Positions 1 to 8,998 of a DNA stretch of 64,000 bases are shown here, piece after piece. Positions within the stretch are counted from its first letter, which is position 1, and each line of letters opens with the position of its first letter. The position numbers and the translations under genes were made by a program. Source of the stretch: Negadavirga shengliensis (GTDB lineage Bacteria; Bacteroidota; Bacteroidia; Cytophagales; Cyclobacteriaceae); assembly GCF_042652345.1 (NCBI RefSeq), contig NZ_JBHSJJ010000018.1, forward strand, positions 1-64,000, in the 5' to 3' direction. Under the pieces are notes generated by a model. That model was given only the letters and a program-made list of their open reading frames with translations, searched no databases and was not told where the DNA came from.

Positions 1-188
1 TTGCCAATTGGTTCATCACCAGTCTGGTCCCCATAATCCCCAAATTGACTGTAGAGAAAAGACTCAAACAAAAGCCCCATCATCAAATACTTTACGACCT
101 GTTCTATGCTTAAGTTAACGGATATGGCATTTGCTTCGGGATCAGTGGACAAATATTTGGTTCTAAAACCGCTGGCTTCCACAAAAGC
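1..188 (-). other. Possible partial coding frame at left edge
   Basis: On the minus strand a frame stays open from about 188 to the window edge (about 62 codons), with ordinary Bacteroidota-like codon use and a readable peptide (..SVNLSIEQVVKYLMMGLL..). It follows an in-frame TAG at 189-191. Possible starts are a GTG at 182 or the double ATG at 83/80. I do not recognise the product, and a second minus-strand frame (110-295, 61 aa, low complexity) overlaps it, so neither is secure. If real, the gene continues beyond the left edge. Bases 189-323 hold no gene I can support. Confidence 0.25.
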
Positions 189-323
189 CTAAGCAGCAAC
201 CAAACTGCCCTCCCCAACCACGACGACAACCATGACAACCCAATAAAAACATCCCCTCCCTCATGTCCTCCATGCGATTCATCGGCTGACTTCAATAAAT
301 TTAATGAAATTAATCCTTATTCT

Positions 324-1301
324 TTAAGCTAATAACAGGATTTTTCCTATGTGAGAAGAGCTTTCCATGAGGGCATGGGCCTTGGAGGCATCCTCCAACG
401 GGAAACGGGCGAATACAACCGGCTTGATGAGGTCAGGAAATAACGGCCATATCTGGTTCATGAGTTTCCTGGCGATCAGGCCTTTGTACGATACGGATTG
501 AGGGCGCAGGGTGGAACCCGTAATCACCAGCTGTTTGGTCATCACCCTCAGCAAATCCACTTCGGCCATCTTGCCCTGCATGGCATTGATCATGATCAGC
601 CTTCCCCTGGCTTCCAGCAGCCTGATGTTTTTTGGAGCGTAAGTACCTCCGACCATGTCCAGAATAATGTCCAGTCTTTTGTCGCCCAGATGGTCCCTGA
701 TGGCTTCTTCAAAGTCAGTGGTCCGGTAGTTGACGGCTAACGTGGCTCCTAGCGACTCACAAAATCTGCATTTCTCCTCAGAACCCGCTGTCACATATAC
801 TTTTCCACCCATGGCCGTAATCATTTGAATGGCGGCGACGCCGATTCCGCTGCTTCCGCCATGGACCAATACAGTCTCTCCTTGCGTGAAACGGCCAATG
901 TCAAAAACATTATTCCATACGGTGAAGCATGTTTCGGGCAATGAGGCGGCCTCTGTTAGCTTCACTCCTTCGGGAAGGGTAAGACATTGCTCAGCAGGAG
1001 CCACCACATATTCTGCATAACCTCCTCCTGCTATCAAAGCACATACCTCGTCACCCACCTCCCAGATTTTAACCTCAGAACCTAATTTCTCAATGGTTCC
1101 CGAAACTTCCAGTCCGGGTATATCGGCGGGGACTCCGGGGGGAGAAGGGTATTTACCCATACGTTGGGCCACATCGGGGCGGTTTACGCCAGCGGCTTTT
1201 ACGCGGATCAGCACCTCCTTTTCCTGGGGTTCAGGGACGTCTCTTTCCTCAACTTGGAGCACTTCCGGTCCTCCGGGCCTTTGGATCACAACAGCTTTCA
1301 T
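324..1301 (-). CDS. NAD(P)H-quinone oxidoreductase, zinc-free MDR (PIG3/QOR type)
   Basis: A 325-residue cytoplasmic medium-chain dehydrogenase/reductase. The N-terminal GroES-like domain (about residues 1-120, starting MKAVVIQRPGGPEVL) is followed by a Rossmann domain whose nucleotide-binding loop reads VHGGSSGIGVAA (about residues 147-158). No structural or catalytic zinc ligands are evident, as in the quinone oxidoreductase/TP53I3 (PIG3) branch, which reduces quinones or enones with NADPH. Length is normal for the family. It lies 6 bases downstream of the universal stress protein gene on the same strand, so the two are probably co-transcribed, which suggests an oxidative or electrophile stress role. 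The exact substrate cannot be read from sequence. Confidence 0.9.
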   Translation of the reverse strand: MKAVVIQRPGGPEVLQVEERDVPEPQEKEVLIRVKAAGVNRPDVAQRMGKYPSPPGVPADIPGLEVSGTIEKLGSEVKIWEVGDEVCALIAGGGYAEYVVAPAEQCLTLPEGVKLTEAASLPETCFTVWNNVFDIGRFTQGETVLVHGGSSGIGVAAIQMITAMGGKVYVTAGSEEKCRFCESLGATLAVNYRTTDFEEAIRDHLGDKRLDIILDMVGGTYAPKNIRLLEARGRLIMINAMQGKMAEVDLLRVMTKQLVITGSTLRPQSVSYKGLIARKLMNQIWPLFPDLIKPVVFARFPLEDASKAHALMESSSHIGKILLLA

Positions 1302-1307
1302 GGTGCG

Positions 1308-2111
1308 TTACTTTATGACCAGCAGGGGGACATGGGTGTGGTAAGCCATTTTAACACTGTGGCTCCTGTTAAACAGAAATTCAAAGAAGGTTTTGTTTTT
1401 GGAAAACATGACCAATAGACAATCCGAGACATCTTTCAGGTAATCATCCAGTCCCTTATCGGTTTCTTTTGCGGGGATCCTTAAAAAATGGAACTCACAA
1501 TCCGGATAAGTTTCATTGAGAAAAGCCTCCAGCCCTTTAAATGAAAGGGTTTTGTTGAAATCTGACTTGGTATCCACATGAATGACCTGATAGGGCAGAT
1601 TCCAGGTCTCCGTAAGTTCGATAAGCCTTTTGAAAAACACTTCGTTTTCATTGGACAATTCTATGGCAACGGTAATTTCCCTTATGCTTTCAAAGGTTGA
1701 CCCCGCCGGCACAGCGATCACGGCCACCTCGCTTTCCTTGACTACTGTAGCTGTGTTGGAGCCTATCAGAGTTTTTTTGATACCGCTGGCCCCTTGGGTT
1801 CCCATAATGACGAGATCATAATCCCCGTTGTATACGGTGGCATTGATGGCCGTGGATACCGTCCCCTGAACGATCTTGTAATCAATCTGAAGGCCTTCTT
1901 CTCTGCCGGTGCCGATTTCTTTTTTCAAGGCTTTTTTGGCATCGCTTTCAATTGCCTGGATGATCTCGGCGGCCTGCGCAGCAAAATCGTATACCGCATA
2001 GTAAGCATATAGTAAGGTTATGGAAGCGTCCTGTTGCCTTGCATAGGCTTTTGCAAATTCGAATGCATTTTTAGCATTATCAGACAGGTCGGTAGGAACT
2101 AAAATCTTCAT
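1308..2111 (-). CDS. Tandem-domain universal stress protein
   Basis: A 267-residue protein made of two universal stress protein (UspA) domains, about residues 1-140 and 145-267. Domain 1 begins MKILVPTDLSDNA and carries a full ATP-binding motif of the form G-2x-G-9x-G-S (GTQGASGIKKTLIGS), so it should bind ATP. Domain 2 lacks that motif and is probably structural. Two-domain Usp proteins of this size are common in Bacteroidota and are typically induced under starvation or stress (known for the family). It is the first gene of a probable two-gene operon with the quinone oxidoreductase and is divergent from the thioesterase gene at 2230. The ATG at 2111 has no better alternative. Confidence 0.9.
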   Translation of the reverse strand: MKILVPTDLSDNAKNAFEFAKAYARQQDASITLLYAYYAVYDFAAQAAEIIQAIESDAKKALKKEIGTGREEGLQIDYKIVQGTVSTAINATVYNGDYDLVIMGTQGASGIKKTLIGSNTATVVKESEVAVIAVPAGSTFESIREITVAIELSNENEVFFKRLIELTETWNLPYQVIHVDTKSDFNKTLSFKGLEAFLNETYPDCEFHFLRIPAKETDKGLDDYLKDVSDCLLVMFSKNKTFFEFLFNRSHSVKMAYHTHVPLLVIK

Positions 2112-2132
2112 CTTTGGGATTTGGTTTTTAAG

Positions 2133-2149
2133 TTCATTAAATTAATGAA
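2133..2149. promoter_or_regulatory. 17-bp palindrome between divergent Usp and thioesterase genes
   Basis: Perfect 8-base arms TTCATTAA / TTAATGAA around one central base, 22 bases upstream of the Usp start codon. It may be an operator for either divergent gene. The region is AT-rich, so chance symmetry is possible and no regulator is assigned. Confidence 0.3.
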
Positions 2150-2229
2150 TTAATCAGAAACTACCCAATGATATAAGTCATATATATTTGGATAGCGTGC
2201 TCCTTTACCTAATCCTCAAAAGATAAGTT

Positions 2230-2742
2230 ATGTTTGAATTTGATCCTGATAAACATTATCCAACAGAAACAGAGAGCAGGGTGGTGATCCGGTTTCAGGA
2301 CTGCGACCCACTACAGCACCTCAACAATGCCAAATATTTTGATTACTTTTTCAATGCCCGTGAAGACCAGGTACCCAAGCTGTACGGTGTGGAGATGATA
2401 GATTTTATCAGAAAATACCATGCCGCATGGGTGGTATACAACCACAATATCTCCTACATCAGGCCCGCTATGGTGGGAGAATGGGTACGCATCATGAGCA
2501 GGGTGATCTGGCATGACCACCATTCGGTGCTTGTGGAATATTACATGACCGACGACAGCAAAGAGGAGTTGAAGACGCTGCTCTGGACCACGATGAGATA
2601 TGTTTCCATTAAGGACGGCAAATCTACAGACCACGGGGGGGCAGTGGTCGATTTTTTAATGGCAGTGTCCGATAACGTGGATATTTCCAAAATCAGCATC
2701 AAGGACAGGATAAGGGAGATCAGATCCCATTTGGCTAAATAG
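2230..2742 (+). CDS. Acyl-CoA thioesterase, hotdog fold (4HBT family)
   Basis: A 170-residue single hotdog-fold protein. The segment QDCDPLQHLNNAKYFDYF (about residues 24-41) matches the 4HBT/YbgC-type active-site helix, with the Asp of CDPLQHLNN as the likely catalytic residue. Family members hydrolyse acyl-CoA thioesters in the cytoplasm. Length fits the family. It is divergent from the stress-protein operon and is followed directly by a tandem repeat array that begins about 30 bases past the stop codon. Chain-length preference cannot be inferred. Confidence 0.85.
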   Translation: MFEFDPDKHYPTETESRVVIRFQDCDPLQHLNNAKYFDYFFNAREDQVPKLYGVEMIDFIRKYHAAWVVYNHNISYIRPAMVGEWVRIMSRVIWHDHHSVLVEYYMTDDSKEELKTLLWTTMRYVSIKDGKSTDHGGAVVDFLMAVSDNVDISKISIKDRIREIRSHLAK

Positions 2743-2769
2743 GATTTCGTTCGATTTCCTGTTCACACT

Positions 2770-3450
2770 TTCCCCTTCTCTGGTCCTGAATGCTGAGTGA
2801 ATAGGGAATAGGGAAAAGAGAACAGGAGTTTTCGTCCGATTCCCCGTCCCCGTTCCCCGTTCCCCGTTTCCTGAATACTTAGTTAACAGTGAATAGGGAA
2901 AAGGGAATAGAAGGTTTCCGCCCGATTCCCTGTTCCCTGTTCCCGATTCCCCTTTTTTCTGAATACTCCGTGAACGGTGAATAGGGAAAAGAGAACAGGA
3001 GGTTTTTCGTCCGATTCCCTGTTCCCCGTTCCCTGTTCCCTTTTTCCTGAATACTTAGTGGATAGTGAATAGGGAAAAGAGAACAGGAGTTTTCGCCCGA
3101 TTTCCTATTCCCGGTTCTCTGTTCCCTGTTTCCTTAATACTTAGTGAAAAGTGAATAGAGAAAAGAGAACAGGAGGTTTCCGTTCGATTCCCTGTTCCCC
3201 GTTCCCTGTTCCCTGTTTCCTGAATACTGAGTTAACAGTGAATAGGGAAAAGGGAATAGAAGGTTTCCGCACGATTCCCTGTTCCCTGTTCCCTTTTTCC
3301 TGAATACTCCGTGAACGGTGAATAGGGAAAAGTTAATGGAAGATTTCCGCCCGATTCCCTGTTCCCTGTTCCCTTTTTCCTGATTTCAAAATGCTCAGAG
3401 AATAATGAATAGGAAAAGTAATGGGAGGATTCGCCCGATTCCAGATTCCC
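2770..3450. repeat. Tandem repeat array A (80-88 bp units)
   Basis: About eight imperfect units. The anchor (C)CTGAATACT recurs near 2788, 2873, 2961, 3049, 3135, 3222 and 3302, and a diverged copy at about 3382, giving a period of 80-88 bases. Each unit has a purine-rich part (GAATAGGGAAAAGAGAACAGG), a short divider (TTTTCGTCCGA or variants), and a pyrimidine-rich run of TTCCC(T/C/G)G heptads. The two parts are partly complementary, so each unit could fold as a hairpin. Frames through it encode only GNREQGTGN-like low-complexity peptide. The same unit in the same orientation forms array B at 6.1-7.1 kb. Confidence 0.9.
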
Positions 3451-3459
3451 CATTCCCCC

Positions 3460-3753
3460 CTATTTAACCACTTTGGTTGTGGTCGGGGTGTACAGGCCAA
3501 AAGTGATGGCATTGATCAACCCATCTACAAAGGTATGCTGGATGGTTACCTCATAATCCTGGCTTGTTCCAGCCATTTGAACCGGATTCGCAGTCTTGAT
3601 CGGTGCCAGGCCATACACCAGGTAATGGCTTTTGTCCTTTACTTCTACCCCTTTCTGAGGGCCTTGGCCTACCGTATAGGTTTGCGTGTAACATGAGGTG
3701 GCCATGCCGCTTATCAGCAAGCCCAATGCAAAAATTACAATCGTTCTTTTCAT
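3460..3753 (-). CDS. Bor-like outer-membrane lipoprotein
   Basis: A 97-residue precursor with a lipoprotein signal (MKRTIVIFALGLLISGMATSC, lipobox Cys at 21). The mature part matches the phage lambda Bor family across its length: QTYTV after the Cys, an HYLVYGL segment, and the C-terminal block QHTFVDGLINAITFGLYTP, which corresponds to the TFVNALLGFITLGIYTP block of Bor. Lambda Bor is a small outer-membrane lipoprotein linked to serum resistance; its role in Bacteroidota is unknown. It stands alone, 120 bases downstream of the HTH protein gene on the same strand, and its 3' end touches repeat array A. Confidence 0.75.
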   Translation of the reverse strand: MKRTIVIFALGLLISGMATSCYTQTYTVGQGPQKGVEVKDKSHYLVYGLAPIKTANPVQMAGTSQDYEVTIQHTFVDGLINAITFGLYTPTTTKVVK

Positions 3754-3874
3754 GGTTTTAAGTTTTGTTAGTCACGCAAATTTCCCCCATATGTATTTCA
3801 TCTCTTATCCCATGAAAATGGGGTTTTTCTATTGACAATAGGAGATAAGGCTACACATTGATGTGATCGAAGCC

Positions 3875-5152
3875 TCAAAATTCAAAAATGGTTTCAGCGT
3901 GGGAGAAACGGGTATCCTTGATGGCGCCGACTCCTTCAAAACGGTACTGGACACCTATGATCTCCGAAGGAGGATTTTTCAATACCAAATCGTATGCTTC
4001 ATTCCCGTTTACCATGAAGCGCATATGCCCTTCTTTGCATTCTATATTGAGATGGGTCCATTCACTCATTTCCGCTCCGAACCCGGATAAATCGGCTTCC
4101 TGGCTGGTGACTTGGGCGCCTGCTGCAAAAATCCCGATATCACCCACGCATCTTTTGGAAAGCAGCGGAACGATGATCACGTCATTTTTACAGAGAATGA
4201 ATACGACTACTTTCTGGCAGGCCGCTGAGCCTCGTTTAAAATCATTCCTGACGGTGGTATTAAAAGTGAAATTATCCGTTTTGAGATCGTCCATTTGCCG
4301 GACATTCACAACTCTCAACTCGGGAATTTCGGGCTGCATGGATATGCCGGCAGCATTGATCATTTTTGTATTGATTTCCAATACATCGCCTTGCATATAA
4401 TCCTTCCTGTCCAGATAAAGCGGAACAGGCTGGTTGTGAATGGCAGCCACCCACCCGTCAGAGACGATAAACAGGTCATGTTCCCGGACTACCTGGTCTC
4501 CGATGACCAATTTGGCGCTGAAGTATCCCGGATAATAGTAAATGGAAGTATGGTGATGGTTATTTTTTGATACCAACGTCCTTCTTGAAGGATCCCAATT
4601 TTGTTGGATATACACCTTTTCAGTGGGCGCTTTGCTGGCGTCATATTCAAATACCACGGAGTTGGGGACGCCCCCGGCAGCAATGGTATTGCTACTAAAC
4701 TGATAATCCTCCGGGTTGATTTTTGGCGAAGAGCTCAGGACCAATAACACAAGGACTGCCACTGCCATCACGGAAGAGGCCACTATCAGCCGGGATTTGC
4801 TACTTTTTCCGTTCCACATATAACGGGCGCGGCTTTTTAAAATCCCTGACGCTTGGGCCACCTTTTCTTCTGTGGGGGCATTTTCAAGCCGGTTTCTATA
4901 GGCCCGCCAGTTGTCGTGGCCAAGGAATTGCGCCAGGGTATTCAGCGTATTGATGGTAGGTTCGCTGGTATATTTTACCTTGCCCCAAATCCGTTTCAAA
5001 GTGGTGACGCTCAGGTTTACGTTTGTTTTTTCCCAGATATGCTCACTCAGTTTTCGAAAATCACTGCTCGTCCAGTGCTTGCTGCTTCCCCATCCCAAAA
5101 CTTTTTCTATTTCACGGGTACATTGGGTAATATAGGATTTGTCGTCGGACAT
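3875..5152 (-). CDS. Membrane-anchored HTH-like protein with periplasmic LamG-like C-terminus
   Basis: I chose the ATG at 5152 (MSDDKSYITQ..) over an in-frame upstream ATG at 5242, because that extension is hydrophobic, overlaps the divergent gene's 5' region and does not look conserved. The 425-residue protein has an N-terminal helical domain (about residues 10-92; motif LSVTTLKRIWG resembles a recognition helix), one membrane span (about 121-141) and a C-terminal beta-rich domain (about 280-425) resembling the concanavalin/LamG fold. This architecture, a cytoplasmic DNA-binding-like module joined to an extracytoplasmic domain, is recurrent in Bacteroidota and suggests a one-component envelope sensor. 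No ligand or target is known. It is divergent from the exported DUF4350-like gene. Confidence 0.65.
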   Translation of the reverse strand: MSDDKSYITQCTREIEKVLGWGSSKHWTSSDFRKLSEHIWEKTNVNLSVTTLKRIWGKVKYTSEPTINTLNTLAQFLGHDNWRAYRNRLENAPTEEKVAQASGILKSRARYMWNGKSSKSRLIVASSVMAVAVLVLLVLSSSPKINPEDYQFSSNTIAAGGVPNSVVFEYDASKAPTEKVYIQQNWDPSRRTLVSKNNHHHTSIYYYPGYFSAKLVIGDQVVREHDLFIVSDGWVAAIHNQPVPLYLDRKDYMQGDVLEINTKMINAAGISMQPEIPELRVVNVRQMDDLKTDNFTFNTTVRNDFKRGSAACQKVVVFILCKNDVIIVPLLSKRCVGDIGIFAAGAQVTSQEADLSGFGAEMSEWTHLNIECKEGHMRFMVNGNEAYDLVLKNPPSEIIGVQYRFEGVGAIKDTRFSHAETIFEF

Positions 5153-5290
5153 AAGCGAATTTATTATTGTTTGAACAAACTTGTACAGACTTGAACAAGC
5201 TGCAAATAGGAAAATGAACGGTTGTCCATTAAAATTGACCAACGATCCATTTGTCTTGTTTTAAACACCATAAAGTTACTTAAAGAATCC

Positions 5291-6067
5291 ATGAAAAAGT
5301 TAATGTCATTCAATTCCGCCCGGGCCATATATCATCTTGCGGTAATGATGCTCGGTTTCTTATCTTTTAACTGTTTTGCGCAGGATAACATGACGGTTGT
5401 TTTTGATTCTTTCCACCGGAAAATAGACAATCCAAATGCCCCCAGCCTATATCAGTTCTTCAATGAAGAAGTCTTTGGCCCGGAGGATCAAAAAGCGCTG
5501 CAAACAACACTTGTTGACCATCTGTCTGAGATTGAAGGTAAAACATTGGCAGGAAAGAAGGGCTTGGTGATCTTCTCTCCCAACCAATCCTACAAAGCTT
5601 CTGAGAAAAAAGCCATTGTTGATTTTATTGAATCGGGAGGTTCTTTATTGTTGATTTTTGATGAAGAAAGGAGAACACCCTTAAAAGAAACCGGGATAAA
5701 TGAGGTCATCAGCCCCTTTGGAATCAAACTTACCGATGATGCTCCGGTCAGGCACAATTGCGGAGCATTGGTGGTCAACTGGGATGTTTGTTCCCAGGCT
5801 TGGGAGTTGCCTTACAGCGGCGGGCGGTCCGTTCAGGGAGGGAAGGTGATCAGCCGGGTTTATGATCGGGGAGATTATGTGCACAGTGCCTTCGTGGAGA
5901 CAAGCCGGGGCGGTAAAATCATCGTCATGGCTGATGGAATGACCGGCCTGTTGATGGGAGCGGAAGATGGGATAAGGTTCAGTGGAACCGGCCCAATGGA
6001 TTCCAAATACTGGGGGAAGCATAGCAGGGAATTTATGGGAGAGATTTTGAAGTTTTGGTTGAATTGA
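5291..6067 (+). CDS. Exported DUF4350 / glutamine-amidotransferase-like protein
   Basis: I place the start at ATG 5291 (MKKLMSFNSARA..), which gives a signal peptide (hydrophobic core HLAVMMLGFLSFNCFA, cleavage after FAQ near residue 31). The upstream in-frame ATG at 5222 would bury the signal. The mature protein (about 228 residues) has a Rossmann-like core: VVFDSFHRK, LVIFSPNQSY, SGGSLLLIFDEE and GKIIVMADG. This resembles DUF4350/ThuA-type class I amidotransferase-like domains, which often act as non-catalytic periplasmic domains. No catalytic Cys-His pair is obvious. It is divergent from the membrane-anchored HTH protein and may be its target. Repeat array B begins about 30 bases downstream. 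Confidence 0.65.
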   Translation: MKKLMSFNSARAIYHLAVMMLGFLSFNCFAQDNMTVVFDSFHRKIDNPNAPSLYQFFNEEVFGPEDQKALQTTLVDHLSEIEGKTLAGKKGLVIFSPNQSYKASEKKAIVDFIESGGSLLLIFDEERRTPLKETGINEVISPFGIKLTDDAPVRHNCGALVVNWDVCSQAWELPYSGGRSVQGGKVISRVYDRGDYVHSAFVETSRGGKIIVMADGMTGLLMGAEDGIRFSGTGPMDSKYWGKHSREFMGEILKFWLN

Positions 6068-6094
6068 ATTCGGTTTTTTTAGGGGATTTATCGT

Positions 6095-7100
6095 TCGGGG
6101 GATTTTGTCCGATTTCCTGTCCCCGTTTCCGATTCCCTGTTTCCTGAATACTCCGTGAATAGGGAATAGGGAAAAGAGAACAGGAGGTTTCCGTCCGGTT
6201 TCCTGTTCCCGGTTCTCTGTTCCCTGTTTCCTGAATACTCCGTGAATAGGGAATAGGGAAAAGTGAATAGATGGTTTCCGCCCGGTTTCCTGTTCCCGGT
6301 TCTCTGTTCCCTGTTTCCTGAATACTTAGTGAATAGTGAATAGGGAAAAGAGAACAGGAGTTTTCATCCGATTTCCTGTTCCCGGTTCACTGTTCCCCGT
6401 TTCCTTAATACTTAGTGAAAAGTGAATAGGGAAAAGAGAACAGGAGTTTTCGTTCGATTCCCTGTTCCCGGTTCTCTGTTCCCCGTTTCCTTAATACTTA
6501 GTGAAAAGTGAATAGGGAAAAGAGAACAGGAGGTTTCCGGCCGGTTTCCTGTTCCCGGTTCTCTGTTCCCTGTTTCCTGAATACTTAGTGAATAGTGAAT
6601 AGGGAAAAGAGAACAGGAGTTTTCGTTCGATTCCCTGTTCCCTGTTTCCTGAATACTTAGTGAAAAGTGAATAGGGAAAAGAGAACAGGAGGTTTCCGGC
6701 CGGTTTCCTGTTCCCGGTTCCCGGTTCCCCGTTTCCTGAATACTTAGTGAATAGTGAATAGGGAAAAGAGAACAGGAGTTTTCGTCCGATTCCCTGTTCC
6801 CGGTTCCCGGTTCCCCGTTTCCTGAATGCTCCGTGAACAGTGAATAGGGAAAAGATAACAGGTGTGTTTCCGCCCGATTCCCTGTTCCCGGTTCTCTGTT
6901 CCCCGTTTCCTGAATACTTAGTGAAAAGTGAATAGGGAAAAGAGAACAGGAGTTTTCGTCCGATTCCCTGTTCCCGGTTCTCTGTTCCCCGTTTCCTGAA
7001 TACTTAGTGAAAAGTGAATAGGGAAAAGAGAACAGGAGTTTTCGTCCGATTCCCTGTTCCCGATTCCCTGTTCCCTGTTTCCTGAATACTGAGTTCCCCT
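6095..7100. repeat. Tandem repeat array B (86-88 bp units)
   Basis: About twelve units anchored by CTGAATACT or CTTAATACT at about 6146, 6233, 6320, 6406, 6492, 6579, 6651, 6738, 6824, 6912, 6998 and 7084. Spacing is 86-88 bases except one 72-base step where one TTCCC heptad block is missing. The unit is the same as array A but more regular. Variants between units are concentrated in the TTCCC(T/C/G)G heptads and the TTAGTGAA/CCGTGAA segment, the pattern expected of slipped-strand or unequal exchange. The array fills nearly the whole gap between the DUF4350-like gene and the M28 peptidase gene; bases 7101-7257 hold no gene. Confidence 0.93.
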
Positions 7101-7257
7101 TTCGTTTCTGAATAGCAAAATGGAAATGCTAAACATCCCCCGGATTTGTCCAGAAAAACCTGTCGCGCTATGATATTTTCATTTATTTAACCATCTTGGT
7201 GATACGGAATAAAAAGTTAAGTTGACGGTCCACTTATCCTACCAACATCACATACCC

Positions 7258-8898
7258 ATGAGAATATCTGTCTGCACATTCATCTCCGGCTTTTTGTTGA
7301 TGACTTCCTGCGGGAACGGGAAGGAAGACCGATCCTATCAGATCCAGGTTTCTGATCTGGAAACCCATCTGATCGAACTTTCTTCGGACGAATACATGGG
7401 CCGCATGCCCTTCACCGATGGAGAAGTCCTCACCGTCAATTATCTGGAAAATGAATTCCGCAGCCTGGGACTACAGCCCGGCAACGGGAATTCCTATTTT
7501 CAGGACGTGCCCATGGTCTCCATCAAAACCAACCCTGCTGCCGGCATGAGTATTCGGTCCGGTAAGGGCAATCTGCAACTGGAAGGTTTAAAAGACTATG
7601 TGCTCTGGACCCAACGGGAAGAAGGTCCCCCGCCGGTGGAGGATGTGGAGATCGTCTTCGCGGGTTTCGGTATCGTGGCGCCGGAATATGGCTGGGACGA
7701 TTATAAAAACATGGATGTGAAAGACAAAATCGTCATGGTGCTGGTCAATGATCCCGGTTTCGGCACGGAGGACGAATCCCTGTTCAAGGGCAATACCATG
7801 ACCTACTATGGCCGCTGGACTTACAAGTACGAGGAGGCAGCGCGACAAGGTGCTCTGGGCACCTTAATTGTGCACAATACCATTCCTGCCGGCTACGGGT
7901 TCAACGTGATACAGAATTCATGGAACACCACCAAGCTTTACCTGGACCAAAGAGGTAAGGAAAGCTATCGGCCGGTATTTGAAGGCTGGGTGACCTTGCC
8001 CGTGGCCAACCGTCTTTTTGAACTGGCCGGCATGAACGCCAGCGAAATGCTGGCCAAATCCAGAAAGCCCGATTTTCAGGCTGTTCCTATGGGGTTAAAA
8101 GCAAGCACTTCCATGGAAGTACAGGCCACTTACGATGTTACCAAAAACGTCATTGCCAAAATCGAGGGGAAAACCCGCCCGGATGAATATGTCATCTATA
8201 CCGCCCATTGGGATCATTTGGGCTATGGAAAACCCGATGAAACAGGGGACTCCCTATACAACGGCGCCCTGGACAATGCCAGCGGCACGGCTGCTCTCTT
8301 GGCTTTGGCCAAGGCATTTAAAGAAGAAGCCCAACCGGAACGGACCGTGGTTTTTCTCTCCGTAACAGCGGAGGAACAGGGACTTTGGGGTTCGGCTTAT
8401 TACGCGGCCAATCCGATTTACCCCAAAGAAAAAACCGTGGCCAACATCAACATGGACGGTATCAACCCTTATGGAAAAATGAAAGACGTATCGTTGATCG
8501 GAATAGGGCAGTCGGAACTGGAGGATATTCTGGAAGACGAACTGGAAAAAGTCGGACGGTATGCCGCTCCGGAACCTACGCCTTCGGCGGGATATTATTT
8601 CCGCTCTGACCATTTCAATTTTGCCAAGATCGGCATCCCGGCCCTGTACATAGGCACCGGCATAGACCATATGGAAAAAGGTAAGGAATACGGAAAGGAC
8701 TTGCAGGACAATTATACCGCCGAATATTACCACAAGCCCGGTGATGAATATGATCCCGGGCGCTGGAACCTGGATGGCGCCGCAGAGGATGTACAACTGC
8801 TCTTTTCAGTGGGAAAAAGGCTGGCCAATTCGGATAGCTGGCCCCAGTGGAAAGCCAATTCCGAGTTCAAAGCCATCAGGGACGCTTATATGAAGTAA
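7258..8898 (+). CDS. M28-family zinc aminopeptidase lipoprotein with PA domain
   Basis: The ATG at 7258 (MRISVCTFIS..) gives a lipoprotein signal ending at Cys18 (LLMTSC); an in-frame ATG at 7222 would precede the signal. The 546-residue protein has a protease-associated insert (about residues 85-290) and an M28 catalytic domain (about 295-520). The co-catalytic zinc set is complete: H317 (AHWDHLG), D339 (ALDNASGTAA), E372/E373 (TAEEQGLWGS), D400 (NMDG) and H452 (RSDHFNFA). The family removes N-terminal residues from peptides. The lipid anchor places it at the cell envelope. It is a single-gene unit downstream of array B. Confidence 0.92.
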   Translation: MRISVCTFISGFLLMTSCGNGKEDRSYQIQVSDLETHLIELSSDEYMGRMPFTDGEVLTVNYLENEFRSLGLQPGNGNSYFQDVPMVSIKTNPAAGMSIRSGKGNLQLEGLKDYVLWTQREEGPPPVEDVEIVFAGFGIVAPEYGWDDYKNMDVKDKIVMVLVNDPGFGTEDESLFKGNTMTYYGRWTYKYEEAARQGALGTLIVHNTIPAGYGFNVIQNSWNTTKLYLDQRGKESYRPVFEGWVTLPVANRLFELAGMNASEMLAKSRKPDFQAVPMGLKASTSMEVQATYDVTKNVIAKIEGKTRPDEYVIYTAHWDHLGYGKPDETGDSLYNGALDNASGTAALLALAKAFKEEAQPERTVVFLSVTAEEQGLWGSAYYAANPIYPKEKTVANINMDGINPYGKMKDVSLIGIGQSELEDILEDELEKVGRYAAPEPTPSAGYYFRSDHFNFAKIGIPALYIGTGIDHMEKGKEYGKDLQDNYTAEYYHKPGDEYDPGRWNLDGAAEDVQLLFSVGKRLANSDSWPQWKANSEFKAIRDAYMK

Positions 8899-8998
8899 GT
8901 GGGAAAACGAAAGAATCTGTGTGCCTATGGGCTACCCGTAATTTTAAAAAGGAAAGGACCAAGGACACACAGATTTTTCAGTTTCAAAGAAGGTAACA

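Noticed and set aside
110..295. 61-residue frame on the minus strand
   Set aside because: Low-complexity sequence, no ribosome-binding region, overlaps another open frame with better codon use; not supported as a gene.
2770..7100. Possible CRISPR arrays or repeat-encoded proteins
   Set aside because: Units are directly tandem with no unique spacers and no cas genes nearby. Frames through them give only GNREQGTGN-like low-complexity peptide, which reflects the repeat composition rather than selection for a protein.
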